NCBI GenBank assembly: GCA_002600635.1
Contig: CP021373.1
Span: forward strand, 430,145-494,144
Reading direction: 5' to 3'
Source of the DNA: Rhizobium sp. ACO-34A
GTDB lineage: Bacteria; Pseudomonadota; Alphaproteobacteria; Rhizobiales; Rhizobiaceae
DNA length: 64,000 bases
Shown here: one piece after another, positions 7,963 to 17,308 of the stretch
Layout: every line of letters begins with the position of its first letter
How positions within the stretch are numbered: the first letter of the stretch is position 1
Notes under the pieces: model-generated
What the model was told of the DNA's origin: nothing
Database searches by the model: none
The model's input: only the letters and a program-made list of their open reading frames with translations
Made by a program: the position numbers and the translations under genes

Positions 7963-8062
7963 AAAAAACACACCATCGCAAACGGAAGCGCTCATATTCC
8001 CATACCTGTCATGCCATCCAGCGGCAGACACTCACGGATCGTTCAAGTGAAAGGGTTCAGCG

Positions 8063-8434
8063 ATGAAGATGCGTTTGATGGCAATGGGAATGGCGGCCGC
8101 CGCGGCAATGGGAACCGTTCCTCCGGCCCTGGCCCAGGTCGTCATCTACGAGGACCAATCACCCGGGTTCTATCCGGGCGAAGGAGAGACCGAAGCCGAG
8201 TTCCTACACCAATGGAACCGCCGTCACGACGCGCGGCGTGAGTGGGGATTGCGCCGAGGCAGCTTCGGTCCGAACGACGCGATGCGTCTTCTGGAACGGC
8301 GCGGCTATCGCGTGCGGGATGTCAGGGATGTCGGCGAGCGGTATATCGTCAGGGCCTGGCGGGACGGCGACGATCTTCTCGTCAGTGTGTCGCGCGGTGG
8401 CGAGATCGTGGGCGTGGTGCACGAACGCTACTGA
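8063..8434 (+). CDS. Exported PepSY-like small protein
   Basis: Product is 123 residues with a clear signal peptide (MKMRLMAMGMAAAAAMGTVP, cleavage likely after ALA). The mature protein ends in a domain reading AMRLLERRGYRVRDVRDVGE, then YIVRAWRDGDDLLVSVSRGG and EIVGVVHERY. This follows the helix-strand-strand-strand layout of PepSY/YpeB-like periplasmic domains. AAAGGG precedes the ATG. Such proteins are often periplasmic modulators of proteases or sensors, but no partner can be named. A TGTTG-type site lies 100 bases upstream, linking it to the neighbouring two-component system. Confidence 0.65.
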   Translation: MKMRLMAMGMAAAAAMGTVPPALAQVVIYEDQSPGFYPGEGETEAEFLHQWNRRHDARREWGLRRGSFGPNDAMRLLERRGYRVRDVRDVGERYIVRAWRDGDDLLVSVSRGGEIVGVVHERY

Positions 8435-8535
8435 CGAGTTCCCATAACGAGAATGGAGGGCAGCAGCGAACCCGTCTGGATCATGATGTCGGACACGCCA
8501 TGCCATGGCTCGTTACGACCGCCGTCAAGGGAGAT

Positions 8536-8576
8536 CGGAGCATTGCCGGTGTCCCGGTTTCACCAGCAATGCTCCG
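8536..8576. terminator. Bidirectional hairpin between convergent genes
   Basis: CGGAGCATTGC and GCAATGCTCCG form a perfect 11-bp stem; GGTG and CACC inside extend it past one mismatch. It lies between the convergent 8063-8434 gene and the TonB receptor gene ending at 8687, where a shared terminator is expected. There is no T-tract. Confidence 0.55.
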
Positions 8577-8686
8577 GCTTCCAGGGTCTACGCTGTTTCC
8601 GTCCTTGCCTTCGCCTCGCTTCGAACACCAATCATGATGTCGTTCAGCCGAGCAAGGCATTCGTCATGTCTGAACATCCCCTCGGA

Positions 8687-10852
8687 TCAGAACCGAACCT
8701 TTGCCGTCAACGTCGCATTGAACGGCTCACCGATCTGGTTTCCAAGCGCCGTCGAACCGATCGACGACGTGTAGTAGGTCTTGTCGAAGAGATTTTTCAG
8801 ATTGAGCTGCAGGGTCAGGGGCCGTTCGAGATTGAATGTGTAGGCGGCAAAGGCATCGACCACGGCATAGCCCGGCAGATCATAGGCATTGGTGTTGATG
8901 CCCGCGCGTTCGCCGACGGCGCGAATTCCGCCACCGACCTTCAGCGTATTGCCGTTCGAGCCGATCTCGCCGAAATCATAGCTGAGATAAAGCGATCCCG
9001 TATGGCGCGGCACGTTCACCGGTCGCATTCCGGCATAGTCGCCTTCCAGAACTTCCGCATCGGTGAATCCGTAGCTGGCGATGAGATCGATATCGTCGGT
9101 CAGGGAGCCGGCGATGTCGACTTCCACACCCCGGGCCCGCACGAGGCCGGCCGTCTTGACGACGGTCACGCCGCCGACCTCCTCGGAATAGGCGACGTTC
9201 TTCTTGTCCGAGGTATAGAGCGCCACATTTGCGGTGAGCCCGGCAAAAAGATCGAACTTCGCGCCGATCTCGTAGGAGACCCCTTCCTCCGGGTCCAGAT
9301 TGCCGTAGTAGCTGCCGATCGAGGACTGCGGCCGGAATGTTCTGGCGGCGTTGGCATAAAGCGAGATATCGGGCGTGAGCTTGTAGACGATGCCGCCGTT
9401 GGGGATGAACGCGTCGCCATAGCTGTCCGTGTTGGTGACGAACGGCCTGCCCTTGCCGGCCATGAGATCGTAATACTGGTAGCGAAGTCCCCCCACCAGG
9501 ATCCATTGCTCGTCAAGATGCCAGGAGTCCTGGACATAGACCGACGCCGTGGAAAGCTGCTCGGTCTGGTCGCTGTCGGCGGCCGACACATTGGTGCATT
9601 CCGCGAGCGTGCCATAGACCGGATTGTAGATGTTGAAGCCGGTCCTGTTGGAGCAGCGGATCATGTCGGTGCGCAACGTGTCGCTATAGTCATAGGATGC
9701 GCCGAACAGGAGATCGTGCTGGAAGCCGCCGATTTCGACGTCCCCGGTCAGGTCGGCCCGCAGGGCATGATTGTATATCGTGGAATGCTGCGTCGCATCG
9801 GCGCGGCGTGTGAGATTGCCGGTCGCGGAATTATAGGCCATGACGCGCGCCTGGTTGTCTGAATAGACATTGCGGCTGTAGCTGTAGTCGAGCGAGAGTT
9901 TCCAGTTGTCCGAGAGTTGCCGGTTCGCCTCGACCTGAACCATATCGGAATGGCCGTCGGTGATGTTGTAAGGTTCGTCGAAACGGATTTTCTGGTTCAC
10001 GTCGACGGCCTTCCCGGTGGTGAGGTCGAAGATCGTCCCGCGGTCGAAGGGGACGCTGTAGTCTTCATGCAGGTAGGAAACGGTGACGTCCGTGTCCTCC
10101 CCCGTCCAGGTCAGTGACGGATTGATCAGCCACCGCTTCGTCTCGCCGAAATTGCGCCAGTAATCCGTATTCTGGTATTCGCCGATGAACCGATAGGCGA
10201 AATCCGTGCCTTCGACCGGCCCGGTGAAATCGAACCCCGTCGAGCCGCCGCCGAAGCTCGAAAGGCTGCCATAAACCTCGCCGCCGAACGTGTCCTGCGG
10301 CTTCTTCGTGATGACGTTGACCATGCCGCCCGGATCGAGAATGCCGTAGAGCGTGGAAGCCGGGCCCTTGAGAACTTCCACCCTGTCTACGGTGGCGTTG
10401 AAGGAGCGGGGCAAGGCAGTCTTCAGGCCATTGGTCAGAATAGAGCCGTCCCGGTTGTCACCAAAGCCGCGGCGGATAACGGAATCCTGCGTCCCGCCCA
10501 GGGTATTGGCCTGCGACACCCCGCTGATATTCGCCAGCGCCTCATCGAGGCTCGTGGCGTGCTGATCTTCCAGAACCTCGGAACTGACCACGTTGACGGC
10601 CTGGGGAATGTCCAGCAGCGGCGTTTCGCTCCGTGTGGCGGTCGATGTCGACACCGGCTGATAGCCCTGCGTGGAGGCCGTGCCGCCTTGTCCCGTAATC
10701 GTGATCGTCTGCAACGTCGTGGATTCGTCATCATTTACGCGCGACGTTTTCGGCGATGCGGTTTCCTGTGCCTCCACCTGCGTTGCAGTGATGAAACTCG
10801 TCACCAAAAGGAGAGCAATAGCCGTCGAGCACTCCAGACGCTTCAATATCAT
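8687..10852 (-). CDS. TonB-dependent siderophore receptor
   Basis: Product is 721 residues, a usual length for a receptor without a signalling extension. A signal peptide (about 1-29, ending VEAQE) is followed by a TonB-box-like region (TTLQTITITGQGG). The plug domain has DIPQAVNVVSSEVLEDQHA, RVEVLKGPASTLYG and GGMVNVITKKP. A 22-strand barrel ends with the terminal aromatic residue of KVRF. This is the FhuA/FpvA/FoxA type that imports ferric siderophores across the outer membrane. It is divergent from a FecCDE-like transporter with a shared RirA-type control region. The siderophore is unknown. Confidence 0.93.
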   Translation of the reverse strand: MILKRLECSTAIALLLVTSFITATQVEAQETASPKTSRVNDDESTTLQTITITGQGGTASTQGYQPVSTSTATRSETPLLDIPQAVNVVSSEVLEDQHATSLDEALANISGVSQANTLGGTQDSVIRRGFGDNRDGSILTNGLKTALPRSFNATVDRVEVLKGPASTLYGILDPGGMVNVITKKPQDTFGGEVYGSLSSFGGGSTGFDFTGPVEGTDFAYRFIGEYQNTDYWRNFGETKRWLINPSLTWTGEDTDVTVSYLHEDYSVPFDRGTIFDLTTGKAVDVNQKIRFDEPYNITDGHSDMVQVEANRQLSDNWKLSLDYSYSRNVYSDNQARVMAYNSATGNLTRRADATQHSTIYNHALRADLTGDVEIGGFQHDLLFGASYDYSDTLRTDMIRCSNRTGFNIYNPVYGTLAECTNVSAADSDQTEQLSTASVYVQDSWHLDEQWILVGGLRYQYYDLMAGKGRPFVTNTDSYGDAFIPNGGIVYKLTPDISLYANAARTFRPQSSIGSYYGNLDPEEGVSYEIGAKFDLFAGLTANVALYTSDKKNVAYSEEVGGVTVVKTAGLVRARGVEVDIAGSLTDDIDLIASYGFTDAEVLEGDYAGMRPVNVPRHTGSLYLSYDFGEIGSNGNTLKVGGGIRAVGERAGINTNAYDLPGYAVVDAFAAYTFNLERPLTLQLNLKNLFDKTYYTSSIGSTALGNQIGEPFNATLTAKVRF

Positions 10853-10912
10853 GCCTGATCAACCCCCTTGCATGCTTCTACAATCTCAAAGATCGCTGTT
10901 TTATTGATTTCC

Positions 10913-10927
10913 TGAATGTAGTAGTCA
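10913..10927 (-). promoter_or_regulatory. RirA-type iron box before the TonB receptor gene
   Basis: TGAATGTAGTAGTCA fits the TGA-N9-TCA iron-responsive operator known for RirA in rhizobia. It is 60 bases upstream of the receptor start. Repression under iron sufficiency is expected. Confidence 0.7.
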
Positions 10928-11058
10928 ACTTTTACGCCGCGATGGAACCGGCCAATGGTCTCCCGTTGGCCAGGCTTCGGCCCAGTTCCCACCCGAATTC
11001 GGAAATGTGGAGACCGCTCCTTCCACGCGGATGTGGAAATTTCCGGCCTGATTTTAGT

Positions 11059-11073
11059 TGACTACTACATTCA
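11059..11073 (+). promoter_or_regulatory. RirA-type iron box before the siderophore ABC operon
   Basis: TGACTACTACATTCA fits TGA-N9-TCA and is the exact complement of the box at 10913. It lies 70 bases upstream of the ATPase start. Confidence 0.7.
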
Positions 11074-11143
11074 GGAAATACAGGCCAAATGGCGGAAACC
11101 GGGCTGCTGCATGATGGAGGCGAAGATCGGAGAAAACGCACTG

Positions 11144-11926
11144 ATGGAGGTACGCGGCGTGGAAGCACGCTATGGCGCCCTGAAGGCGCTCGGGGATATT
11201 TCCCTGCTTGTACCGAAGGGTCGGATGACCGTTCTGGCGGGAGCGAACGGATCGGGCAAGTCCACCTTGCTTTCGGTCATGTCACGCGTTCTCAAGCCGT
11301 CGGGCGGGACGGTCCTGCTCGATGGCCGTGCGGTGTCGGAGCTACCGACGCGCGAGGTGGCGAAGACGCTCGGCCTTCTGCCGCAGGGACCACTCGTTCC
11401 GGAAGGGATAACCGTCTACGATCTCGTTTCCCGCGGCCGCTATCCGCATCAGGGTTTTCTTCGGCAATGGACGGAGGCCGACGAAAAGGCGGTGGAGGCG
11501 GCGATTGCGGCGACGGGGCTTGGGCAATTCGCCGAACGGCCCGTCGATCAGCTTTCCGGCGGACAGCGCCAGCGGGCCTTCATCGCCATGACGCTTGCCC
11601 AGGAGACGGCGGCAATCCTGTTCGATGAACCGACCACCTTTCTCGACCTGCGCTACCAGACGGAGGTGATGGAACTGATCGCAAGCCTCAGCCGCGATCA
11701 TGGCCGGACCGTCGTCCTGGTGCTGCACGATCTCAATGCCGCCCTGCAATACGGGGACCGGCTGATCTTCCTGAAGGCAGGCCGTGTCCACCGGGTCGTG
11801 GAGGATGTCCTAAGCTGCAGCGCGGAACTGATAGGCGAGGTCTTCGAAACACGGGTCACCCGTGTCCTTCACCCGGAAACGGGCCGGCCGGCCTTTCTAC
11901 CCTCCCAGGCCCGGGGAAATCCATAA
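11144..11926 (+). CDS. Siderophore ABC transporter ATP-binding protein (FecE/FhuC type)
   Basis: Product is 260 residues from the ATG at 11144 (GGAG upstream). ATGs at 11111 and 11114 are alternatives. Walker A is GANGSGKST (about 33-41), the signature is QLSGGQRQRAF, and Walker B with its catalytic Glu is AILFDEPTTFLDL, followed by the H-loop VLVLHDLN. This combination is characteristic of the iron-siderophore/B12 ATPases. It energises import through the two FecCD-type permeases that follow (2 bases, then an ATGA overlap). It belongs to the iron-regulated operon running to at least 14947. Confidence 0.92.
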   Translation: MEVRGVEARYGALKALGDISLLVPKGRMTVLAGANGSGKSTLLSVMSRVLKPSGGTVLLDGRAVSELPTREVAKTLGLLPQGPLVPEGITVYDLVSRGRYPHQGFLRQWTEADEKAVEAAIAATGLGQFAERPVDQLSGGQRQRAFIAMTLAQETAAILFDEPTTFLDLRYQTEVMELIASLSRDHGRTVVLVLHDLNAALQYGDRLIFLKAGRVHRVVEDVLSCSAELIGEVFETRVTRVLHPETGRPAFLPSQARGNP

Positions 11927-11928
11927 AG

Positions 11929-12942
11929 ATGAGAGTCGGCACTCACAGGCGGCAAACGCGCTGGCTCTGGCTTTTCTGCGCCGTCATGACGATACCGCTG
12001 CTTGCGCTTGTCCATCTGTCGACAGGTCCGCAGACAATCACGGCGGGCACCGTCGTGGAAGCATTGACCGCCTTCGATCCCCGCTCGTTCCCCCACCAGG
12101 TTCTCATGAACATACGTCTGCCGCGGCTCCTCGGCGCATTGATGTGCGGCGCTTCCCTTGCCATGGCGGGCCTGCTGCTGCAGTCGCTGCTGCGCAATCC
12201 CCTCGGCGAGCCGCATATTCTGGGCATGAACGCCGGTGCAAGCCTTGCGATCGTCGTCTCCGCCACCCTGCCCGCCGCCCTCCAGCCGGTGGGAAGCGCC
12301 AGACCGCTGCTTGCAGCCATCGGCGGCGGGGCATTGTTTCTTCTCGTCTTCCTCATCGCGTCGGCCGGGCGGGTCGGCCTGACCATGACCAAGCTCGTTT
12401 TCTGCGGGATAGCGCTGTCGGCTCTGGCGTCGGCCCTGGTTTCAGCCATCCTCATTCTCGACCAGGATACGTTGGAAGCGGTCCGGCTCTGGCTGGTGGG
12501 CGATCTGGCGGGCGTGTCGCGATCCGGGATCGGCGCGGCTCTTCCGGTCATGGCGGCAGCCGCGCTCGCGGCAGTCCTCATCGCGCCGCGGCTCGATGCC
12601 ATGACGCTCGGGGATACCGCCGCCACCGGTCTCGGCGTTCCCGTCCGCTCGACCCGGATCATCGGCCTCTGCGCGGCCGCGGCGCTTTCGGGAGTGGCGG
12701 TTTCCGTGGCCGGGCCGATCGGCTTTATCGGGCTGATCGTTCCGGGGGTGGCCCGAAAACTCTCCGGCGGAGCGCATCTCGCCGCTCTCGCTTTCGCCGC
12801 CGCGGCTGGCGCGGCGCTGCTCCTCGCCGCCGACATCGTCGCCCGGACCGTCCTGCCCTCGCGCGAAATCGCAACCGGCATCATGACCGCACTGGTCGGA
12901 GCTCCCGTATTTCTCTCTTTCGTGGCGCGGACAATCAAATGA
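11929..12942 (+). CDS. FecCD-family siderophore permease, first subunit
   Basis: Product is 337 residues with the usual multiple membrane helices. Family landmarks are IRLPRLLGALMCGASLAMAG near residue 60, then LLRNPLGEPHILGMNAGASL, VFCGIALSAL and a C-terminal GPIGFIGLIVPGVARKL loop that contacts the ATPase. It forms half of the inner-membrane channel for ferric siderophore with the next gene, whose ATG overlaps this stop. The gene starts 2 bases after the ATPase stop. Confidence 0.92.
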   Translation: MRVGTHRRQTRWLWLFCAVMTIPLLALVHLSTGPQTITAGTVVEALTAFDPRSFPHQVLMNIRLPRLLGALMCGASLAMAGLLLQSLLRNPLGEPHILGMNAGASLAIVVSATLPAALQPVGSARPLLAAIGGGALFLLVFLIASAGRVGLTMTKLVFCGIALSALASALVSAILILDQDTLEAVRLWLVGDLAGVSRSGIGAALPVMAAAALAAVLIAPRLDAMTLGDTAATGLGVPVRSTRIIGLCAAAALSGVAVSVAGPIGFIGLIVPGVARKLSGGAHLAALAFAAAAGAALLLAADIVARTVLPSREIATGIMTALVGAPVFLSFVARTIK

Positions 12943-13991
12943 AGACGGTCGGCGAACGTAAAAATCATCTGCGTTTCGAATTCGGGCCGGTCGCCCTGCG
13001 GTTTCATCGCGGGCGAGCCGTGCTTTTCGCGTGCCTTGCGGTCGCGCTGGCCCTGTCGGCCATAGCGGCGCTCGCAACGGGCAGCGGACAGGCCGGCCTC
13101 GGCGAAGTCCTTGCCTACCTGTCCGAGCCGGGAAGGACAGCGGAGCCGTCGCTATCCGTGATCGGCGATCTCAGGCTACCGCGCGTTGCCATGGCGCTTG
13201 CCTGCGGCGCAATGCTCGGTCTTGCCGGCGCAGCACTCCAGACGCTCACCCGAAACGGTCTTGCCGATCCCGGCCTGCTCGGCGTTCGGGAAGGCGCGAG
13301 CCTTGCCGTCATTTCGCTGATGCTTGCATTTCCCGGCGCGCCGCTCATGGCTCGGCCGATCGCCGGAATGGCTGGCGGGCTCTGCGTTGCGCTGGTTGCG
13401 CTTGCCATTGCGCGCTCATTGTCGCGCATGCGCTTCATTCTGGTCGGCATCGGCATCTCCTGGTTCCTGTCCGCCGTGCTTGCCGTGATCCTGACGGCGG
13501 CGGATGTCGACAGGATTCAGGCCGCCATGATCTGGATGGCCGGCAGTCTCGCGGGAACCCAGCGAGAAATGCTGCCAATCGCGTTCGTCAGCCTCGCGAT
13601 CGGGGGCGGTGTCCTGGCGGTAACCGCGCGCGCCGCAGACGCGAGTCTGCTCGGAGAGAAGGCTGCGATCGGTCTCGGCGTATGGATGGGAGGGTTGCGG
13701 ATGGCGAGCCTGTCGGCTCCGATCCTCATGACAGCCGCTGCGGTTTCCTGCGCGGGCAGCCTCGGCTTCGTCGGCCTTGTCGCCCCGCATCTGGCTCGGC
13801 TTCTGCTGGGTGGCGGACAGGGCATGCTGCTGGCGGGAAGCGCGGTCTTCGGCGCGGGCCTCGTCCTTACCGCCGACACGATCGGCCGAACGTTGTTCGC
13901 GCCGCTGCAGATCCCGGCCGGCATCGTGCTTGCCGTTATCGGCGTCAGTCTGCTGGCAATTCTCATCTGGCGCCGGCGCAACGAAATGTGA
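12939..13991 (+). CDS. FecCD-family siderophore permease, second subunit
   Basis: Product is 350 residues; the ATG at 12939 overlaps the previous TGA. Landmarks are LRLPRVAMALACGAMLGLAG, LTRNGLADPGLLGVREGASL, the coupling loop GSLGFVGLVAPHLARLLLG and a LQIPAGIVLAVIG end. It has a longer, basic cytoplasmic N-terminus than the first permease. Two separate FecCD permeases are the standard heterodimer for ferric-siderophore import. It is translationally coupled within the operon. Confidence 0.92.
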   Translation: MKTVGERKNHLRFEFGPVALRFHRGRAVLFACLAVALALSAIAALATGSGQAGLGEVLAYLSEPGRTAEPSLSVIGDLRLPRVAMALACGAMLGLAGAALQTLTRNGLADPGLLGVREGASLAVISLMLAFPGAPLMARPIAGMAGGLCVALVALAIARSLSRMRFILVGIGISWFLSAVLAVILTAADVDRIQAAMIWMAGSLAGTQREMLPIAFVSLAIGGGVLAVTARAADASLLGEKAAIGLGVWMGGLRMASLSAPILMTAAAVSCAGSLGFVGLVAPHLARLLLGGGQGMLLAGSAVFGAGLVLTADTIGRTLFAPLQIPAGIVLAVIGVSLLAILIWRRRNEM

Positions 13992-14005
13992 AGGAGATGC
14001 CTCCC

Positions 14006-14947
14006 ATGCGAAACCTGATCCTCGCCCTCTTTCTGCTCCTCCCCCTGGCCGCGAAGGCACAGGAAACGCGTATGATGACCGACGATCTCGGACGGGCCGT
14101 GACGGTTCCGCATCGTCCCGCGCGGATCGCCTCTCTGCACGATATCGACATCACCATTCCCCTGATAGAGCTTGGCGTCACGCCTGCGGCGAGCCACGGC
14201 CGCATGGGGCTGGACGGCAGGCCCTATATTCGCTCCGGAACCCTGCTGACGGGCGTGGACTTCGACAATTCGAACATGCTCTTTCTCGGCTCCAACGACA
14301 TCGATCTGGAAAAGCTCGCCGAGGCGAAGCCCGACCTGATCATCACGGCGACAGGCCGGCCGACGCCGATCGAGGCTCTGGAAAGGATTGCTCCGACATT
14401 CGTCGTCGACGCCGCGCGCCTCGGCGCTCCGCATGTCTATGGCCTGCTCGCGGAACTCACGGGTACGCAGAACCGGCTTGCCATCCTCGACCGCCGTTAT
14501 CGCGCCGGCATCGAGGGGCTGAAACAGGCCGTCGACACTTCGGCCATCACGGTTTCCGTCCTCCAGCCGCTCAATGGCAGGATCAGCACCTACCATACCT
14601 ACCGCGCGCTCGGGCGCGTGCTGAGGGATGCCGGCTTCCGCTTCCCGAAAGTAATCGACGACATCCCGGAAGGCGGGCGCATCGAGGTCAGCGGGGAACG
14701 CCTGCCGGAATTCGACGCCGACTTCATCTTCGATGCGTATCGCAGCGACACGGGCGGCACATCCACCGAGGAAATAGCGGCGATGGAAAAGGTGGTGCCC
14801 GGATTCTGCGCTTTCCTGAACGCCTGCAGGGAAGGCCGCTACATCATGGTGTCGCGCGAGGAAGCCATTTCCAACAGCTATGCCGCATTGTCGCTGATGA
14901 CGGCGGTAGTCCAGGCCGCCACGGCCACGCGCCCTTCGTCCGATTAA
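14006..14947 (+). CDS. Siderophore-binding periplasmic protein (FecB/FhuD type)
   Basis: Product is 313 residues from the ATG at 14006, with AAGGAG nine bases upstream. Signal peptide: MRNLILALFLLLPLAAKAQE. The helical-backbone binding protein opens with TDDLGRAVTVPHRPARIASL and contains LAEAKPDLIITATGR, the typical lobe-1 motif. It would deliver ferric siderophore to the two upstream-encoded permeases. Acidic residues suited to contacting the permease arginines (for example LLAELTG) are present. It completes the binding-protein-dependent transporter. Confidence 0.88.
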   Translation: MRNLILALFLLLPLAAKAQETRMMTDDLGRAVTVPHRPARIASLHDIDITIPLIELGVTPAASHGRMGLDGRPYIRSGTLLTGVDFDNSNMLFLGSNDIDLEKLAEAKPDLIITATGRPTPIEALERIAPTFVVDAARLGAPHVYGLLAELTGTQNRLAILDRRYRAGIEGLKQAVDTSAITVSVLQPLNGRISTYHTYRALGRVLRDAGFRFPKVIDDIPEGGRIEVSGERLPEFDADFIFDAYRSDTGGTSTEEIAAMEKVVPGFCAFLNACREGRYIMVSREEAISNSYAALSLMTAVVQAATATRPSSD

Positions 14948-14976
14948 GCTTTTCCAAGGCGTTCGTTTCCGACTAT

Positions 14977-15906
14977 ATGAACAAAAGGCGACCTTTCGAC
15001 GAAGCTTTCTCCATGCCGCAATTCCGCAAACCTTCGCTCAGGCACAAACGACGCGACCCCTATGGGGAACGCCTGAAGAAACATCGCGCCAGCCTTTCTC
15101 CAAGCCTGCTGACCGTTGCCGAATTCATCGACGGGCACCGCCACGCCGTTCTCGGCAAATCCGCTCTCGATATCGCCCGCGAAACGGGCACTTCCGACGC
15201 AACCGTCATCCGGGCCATCCAGATGCTGGGCTTCGATGGGCTGGTCGACCTGAAGGAAACGCTTGAGGCCTATCTTGGCCAGACCGATTCTCCTGCCGAA
15301 AAGATGTCCGCGACGACCGAGGAGCTGGTCGACGACGTGGATTCTGCGATCGATTTCGTTCTGGCCGATCAGGCCAATGCGATGGCCGCGCTGTCGACCC
15401 CCGACAATCGCCGGAACATGGCTGAAGCGGTCCGGCTGGCCGCCGCCGCCGGAAAGATCGGCTTTTTCGGAATCGGCGCCTCCGGTATCATCGCCGAATA
15501 TGCAAGCCGTCTGTTCCTCCGTTCGGGATATCGCTCCTACACGCTGAACCGGACCGGCATATCGCTCGCGGAACAGATTCTGGAAATGGCGGAAGAAGAC
15601 GTGCTGTTCATGATGCTGCACGGCAGGCCGCACAGGGAAGCCATGGCGGCAATCTATGAGGCGGAGCGTCTGCGCGTGCCGATCGTCATGATCGTCGGCA
15701 AGCCCGATACCGTTCTTCTGAAACATGCTGCGGCCCGGATCCTGCTTCCACGGGCAAAGAGCGAGCATGTCGCATTGCATGCCCCGGCGCTATGCTGCGT
15801 GGAAGCTCTGATGCTCGGCCTCGCCAGCATAGATCAGGACCGCACGCTGTCGTCGATCGACCGCCTGCTGGAAATTCGGCAACAGATCCGGCCGAGCAAA
15901 CGCTGA
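14977..15906 (+). CDS. RpiR/MurR-family regulator with SIS domain
   Basis: Product is 309 residues from the ATG at 14977; an ATG at 15013 is an alternative and neither has a strong ribosome site. The N-terminal HTH_6 domain reads LLTVAEFIDGHRHAVLGKSA and DIARETGTSDATVIRAIQML. The C-terminal SIS domain, a phosphosugar-binding fold, has KIGFFGIGASGIIAEYASRL and VLFMMLHGRPHREAMAAIYE. Such regulators sense sugar phosphates or related ligands. It follows the siderophore operon by only 29 bases, an unusual pairing, and may add a second signal to iron uptake (inference). Confidence 0.85.
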   Translation: MNKRRPFDEAFSMPQFRKPSLRHKRRDPYGERLKKHRASLSPSLLTVAEFIDGHRHAVLGKSALDIARETGTSDATVIRAIQMLGFDGLVDLKETLEAYLGQTDSPAEKMSATTEELVDDVDSAIDFVLADQANAMAALSTPDNRRNMAEAVRLAAAAGKIGFFGIGASGIIAEYASRLFLRSGYRSYTLNRTGISLAEQILEMAEEDVLFMMLHGRPHREAMAAIYEAERLRVPIVMIVGKPDTVLLKHAAARILLPRAKSEHVALHAPALCCVEALMLGLASIDQDRTLSSIDRLLEIRQQIRPSKR

Positions 15907-16065
15907 GAAGAAAATCATTCCACAAAGCCTTTGCCCGCGCCACCACGCGGCGTGTCACCCTGTCGGCAATCCGGCACCTCAAGCACCCGGTTGTTCTTTG
16001 AAGCGAGGGTCGTGACCGGCCGACGCATGCGCCCGAAAGCTGCCGCCTCGCTGCCATCGCGGATG

Positions 16066-16083
16066 CCGCAACATTTCTCAACA
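16066..16083 (+). promoter_or_regulatory. TGTTG-type direct-repeat site 8 (consensus copy)
   Basis: CCGCAACATTTCTCAACA is the exact consensus in gene orientation. Further half-sites continue downstream (TAACA at 16084, CAACA at 16094), so the site may bind more than one dimer. It lies 154 bases before the HlyD start, in the otherwise featureless 331-base gap 15907-16237. Confidence 0.65.
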
Positions 16084-16237
16084 TAACAGGACGCAACATC
16101 ACAAACCGATCTGGCATGGTCCAGCCATGATCGATCGCGCCGAGAGGCGTCGGGTGATGTCACCGTGTGGCCGCGTGGGAGGGCCGCATCGCGCATATGC
16201 GGTCCGTCCGGGGCTGCTTTTTCCATTGGGGTATCGA

Positions 16238-17308
16238 ATGAACTTGAGCGGCAGAAAATGGCTGATCGCCGGAACAGTGGTGATCGGCGGCATTACTGGT
16301 TACCTTGCCTGGCTGACATCGGCCGGGGACGACCTGCCCGAAGGCATCGCCAGCGGCAATGGCCGTCTTGAGGCGGTCGAGATCGATATCGCCGCAAAGA
16401 CCGCCGGCCGGCTGAAGGACATCCTCGTTTCCGAGGGTGATTTCGTGAAGGCGGGCCAGGTGCTGGCCGAGATCGACACCACCCAGCTCGTGGCGAAGAA
16501 ACGGCAGGCGGAGGCTGAACTTCGCCGCTCCGAAATCGGCATCGACACGGCCGGAAGCCTCGTGACGCAGCGCGAGGCGGAGCGGGCTTCTGCCGAGGCC
16601 GTCATCGAGCAGCGGCAGGCGGAACTCGAAGCCGCCGAAGGCAGGCTCTCCCGGTCCGAACAGCTCGCGCGCGGCAACACGATCTCCCAACAGGTTCTCG
16701 ACGACGACCGGGCGGCACAGCGCCGGGCAAAGGCCGCCGTCGCCGCCGCGCAAGCCGCGCTCGCCGCCTCGGATGCGGCGATCGGCGCGGCGAAGGCGCA
16801 GGTCATCGATGCCGAAGCCGCCGTGGACGCCGCGAAGGCCGCCATCGAAAGCCTCGATGCCGATATCGCCGACAGCACGCTCGTCGCGCCGAGGGACGGA
16901 CGCATCCAGTATCGCGTCGCCCAGCCGGGCGAGGTGCTTGCCAGCGGCGGCCGCGTCGTCAACATGATCGACGTGTCCGATGTCTACATGACCTTCTTTC
17001 TGTCCACCGAGCAGGCCGGTCGCATAGGTCTCGGAACCGAAGTCCGCCTCGTCATGGATGCGGCGCCGCAAGCCGTCATTCCGGCAACGGTCTCCTTTGT
17101 CTCCGATGTCGCGCAGTTCACGCCGAAGACCGTGGAAACCGAGGAGGAACGGCTCAAGCTGATGTTCCGGGTCCGGGCGCGGATCCCGTCCGACCTGCTG
17201 CAGCGGTATATCGAACAGGTGAAGACCGGCCTTCCGGGCATGGCCTATGTGCGGATCGATCCGGCGGCGGCATGGCCGAAGTCCCTGGAGGCGAATGTCG
17301 TCCGATGA
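16238..17308 (+). CDS. HlyD/YhiI-type membrane fusion protein
   Basis: Product is 356 residues from the ATG at 16238; the longer upstream frame lacks support. An N-terminal signal anchor (about 7-27) precedes a split biotinyl-lipoyl domain ([20 protein letters not shown] and, later, [20 protein letters not shown]). A long Ala/Glu-rich coiled-coil hairpin lies between the halves, at about 75-200. It should bridge the inner-membrane ABC exporter to an outer-membrane channel. Its stop overlaps the RbbA-like gene start (ATGA). No outer-membrane factor gene is in the window. A consensus TGTTG-type site is upstream. Confidence 0.88.
   Translation: MNLSGRKWLIAGTVVIGGITGYLAWLTSAGDDLPEGIASGNGRLEAVEIDIAAKTAGRLKDILVSEGDFVKAGQVLAEIDTTQLVAKKRQAEAELRRSEIGIDTAGSLVTQREAERASAEAVIEQRQAELEAAEGRLSRSEQLARGNTISQQVLDDDRAAQRRAKAAVAAAQAALAASDAAIGAAKAQVIDAEAAVDAAKAAIESLDADIADSTLVAPRDGRIQYRVAQPGEVLASGGRVVNMIDVSDVYMTFFLSTEQAGRIGLGTEVRLVMDAAPQAVIPATVSFVSDVAQFTPKTVETEEERLKLMFRVRARIPSDLLQRYIEQVKTGLPGMAYVRIDPAAAWPKSLEANVVR

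Larger units (their letters stand above)
10907..11079. repeat. Perfect 24-bp inverted repeat flanking the divergent iron promoters
   Basis: Arms at 10907-10930 and 11056-11079 are exact reverse complements over 24 bases, separated by 125 bases. Each arm begins or ends with the core CCTGAATGTAGTAGTCAACT or its complement and holds one iron-box-type palindrome. This is unusually long conservation for two operators and implies strong selection or a recent duplication. Confidence 0.85.

Noticed and set aside
11862..13991. 709-codon frame suggesting a long fusion protein
   Set aside because: Only its last 350 codons are the second FecCD permease. The upstream part is out-of-frame read-through of the first permease gene.
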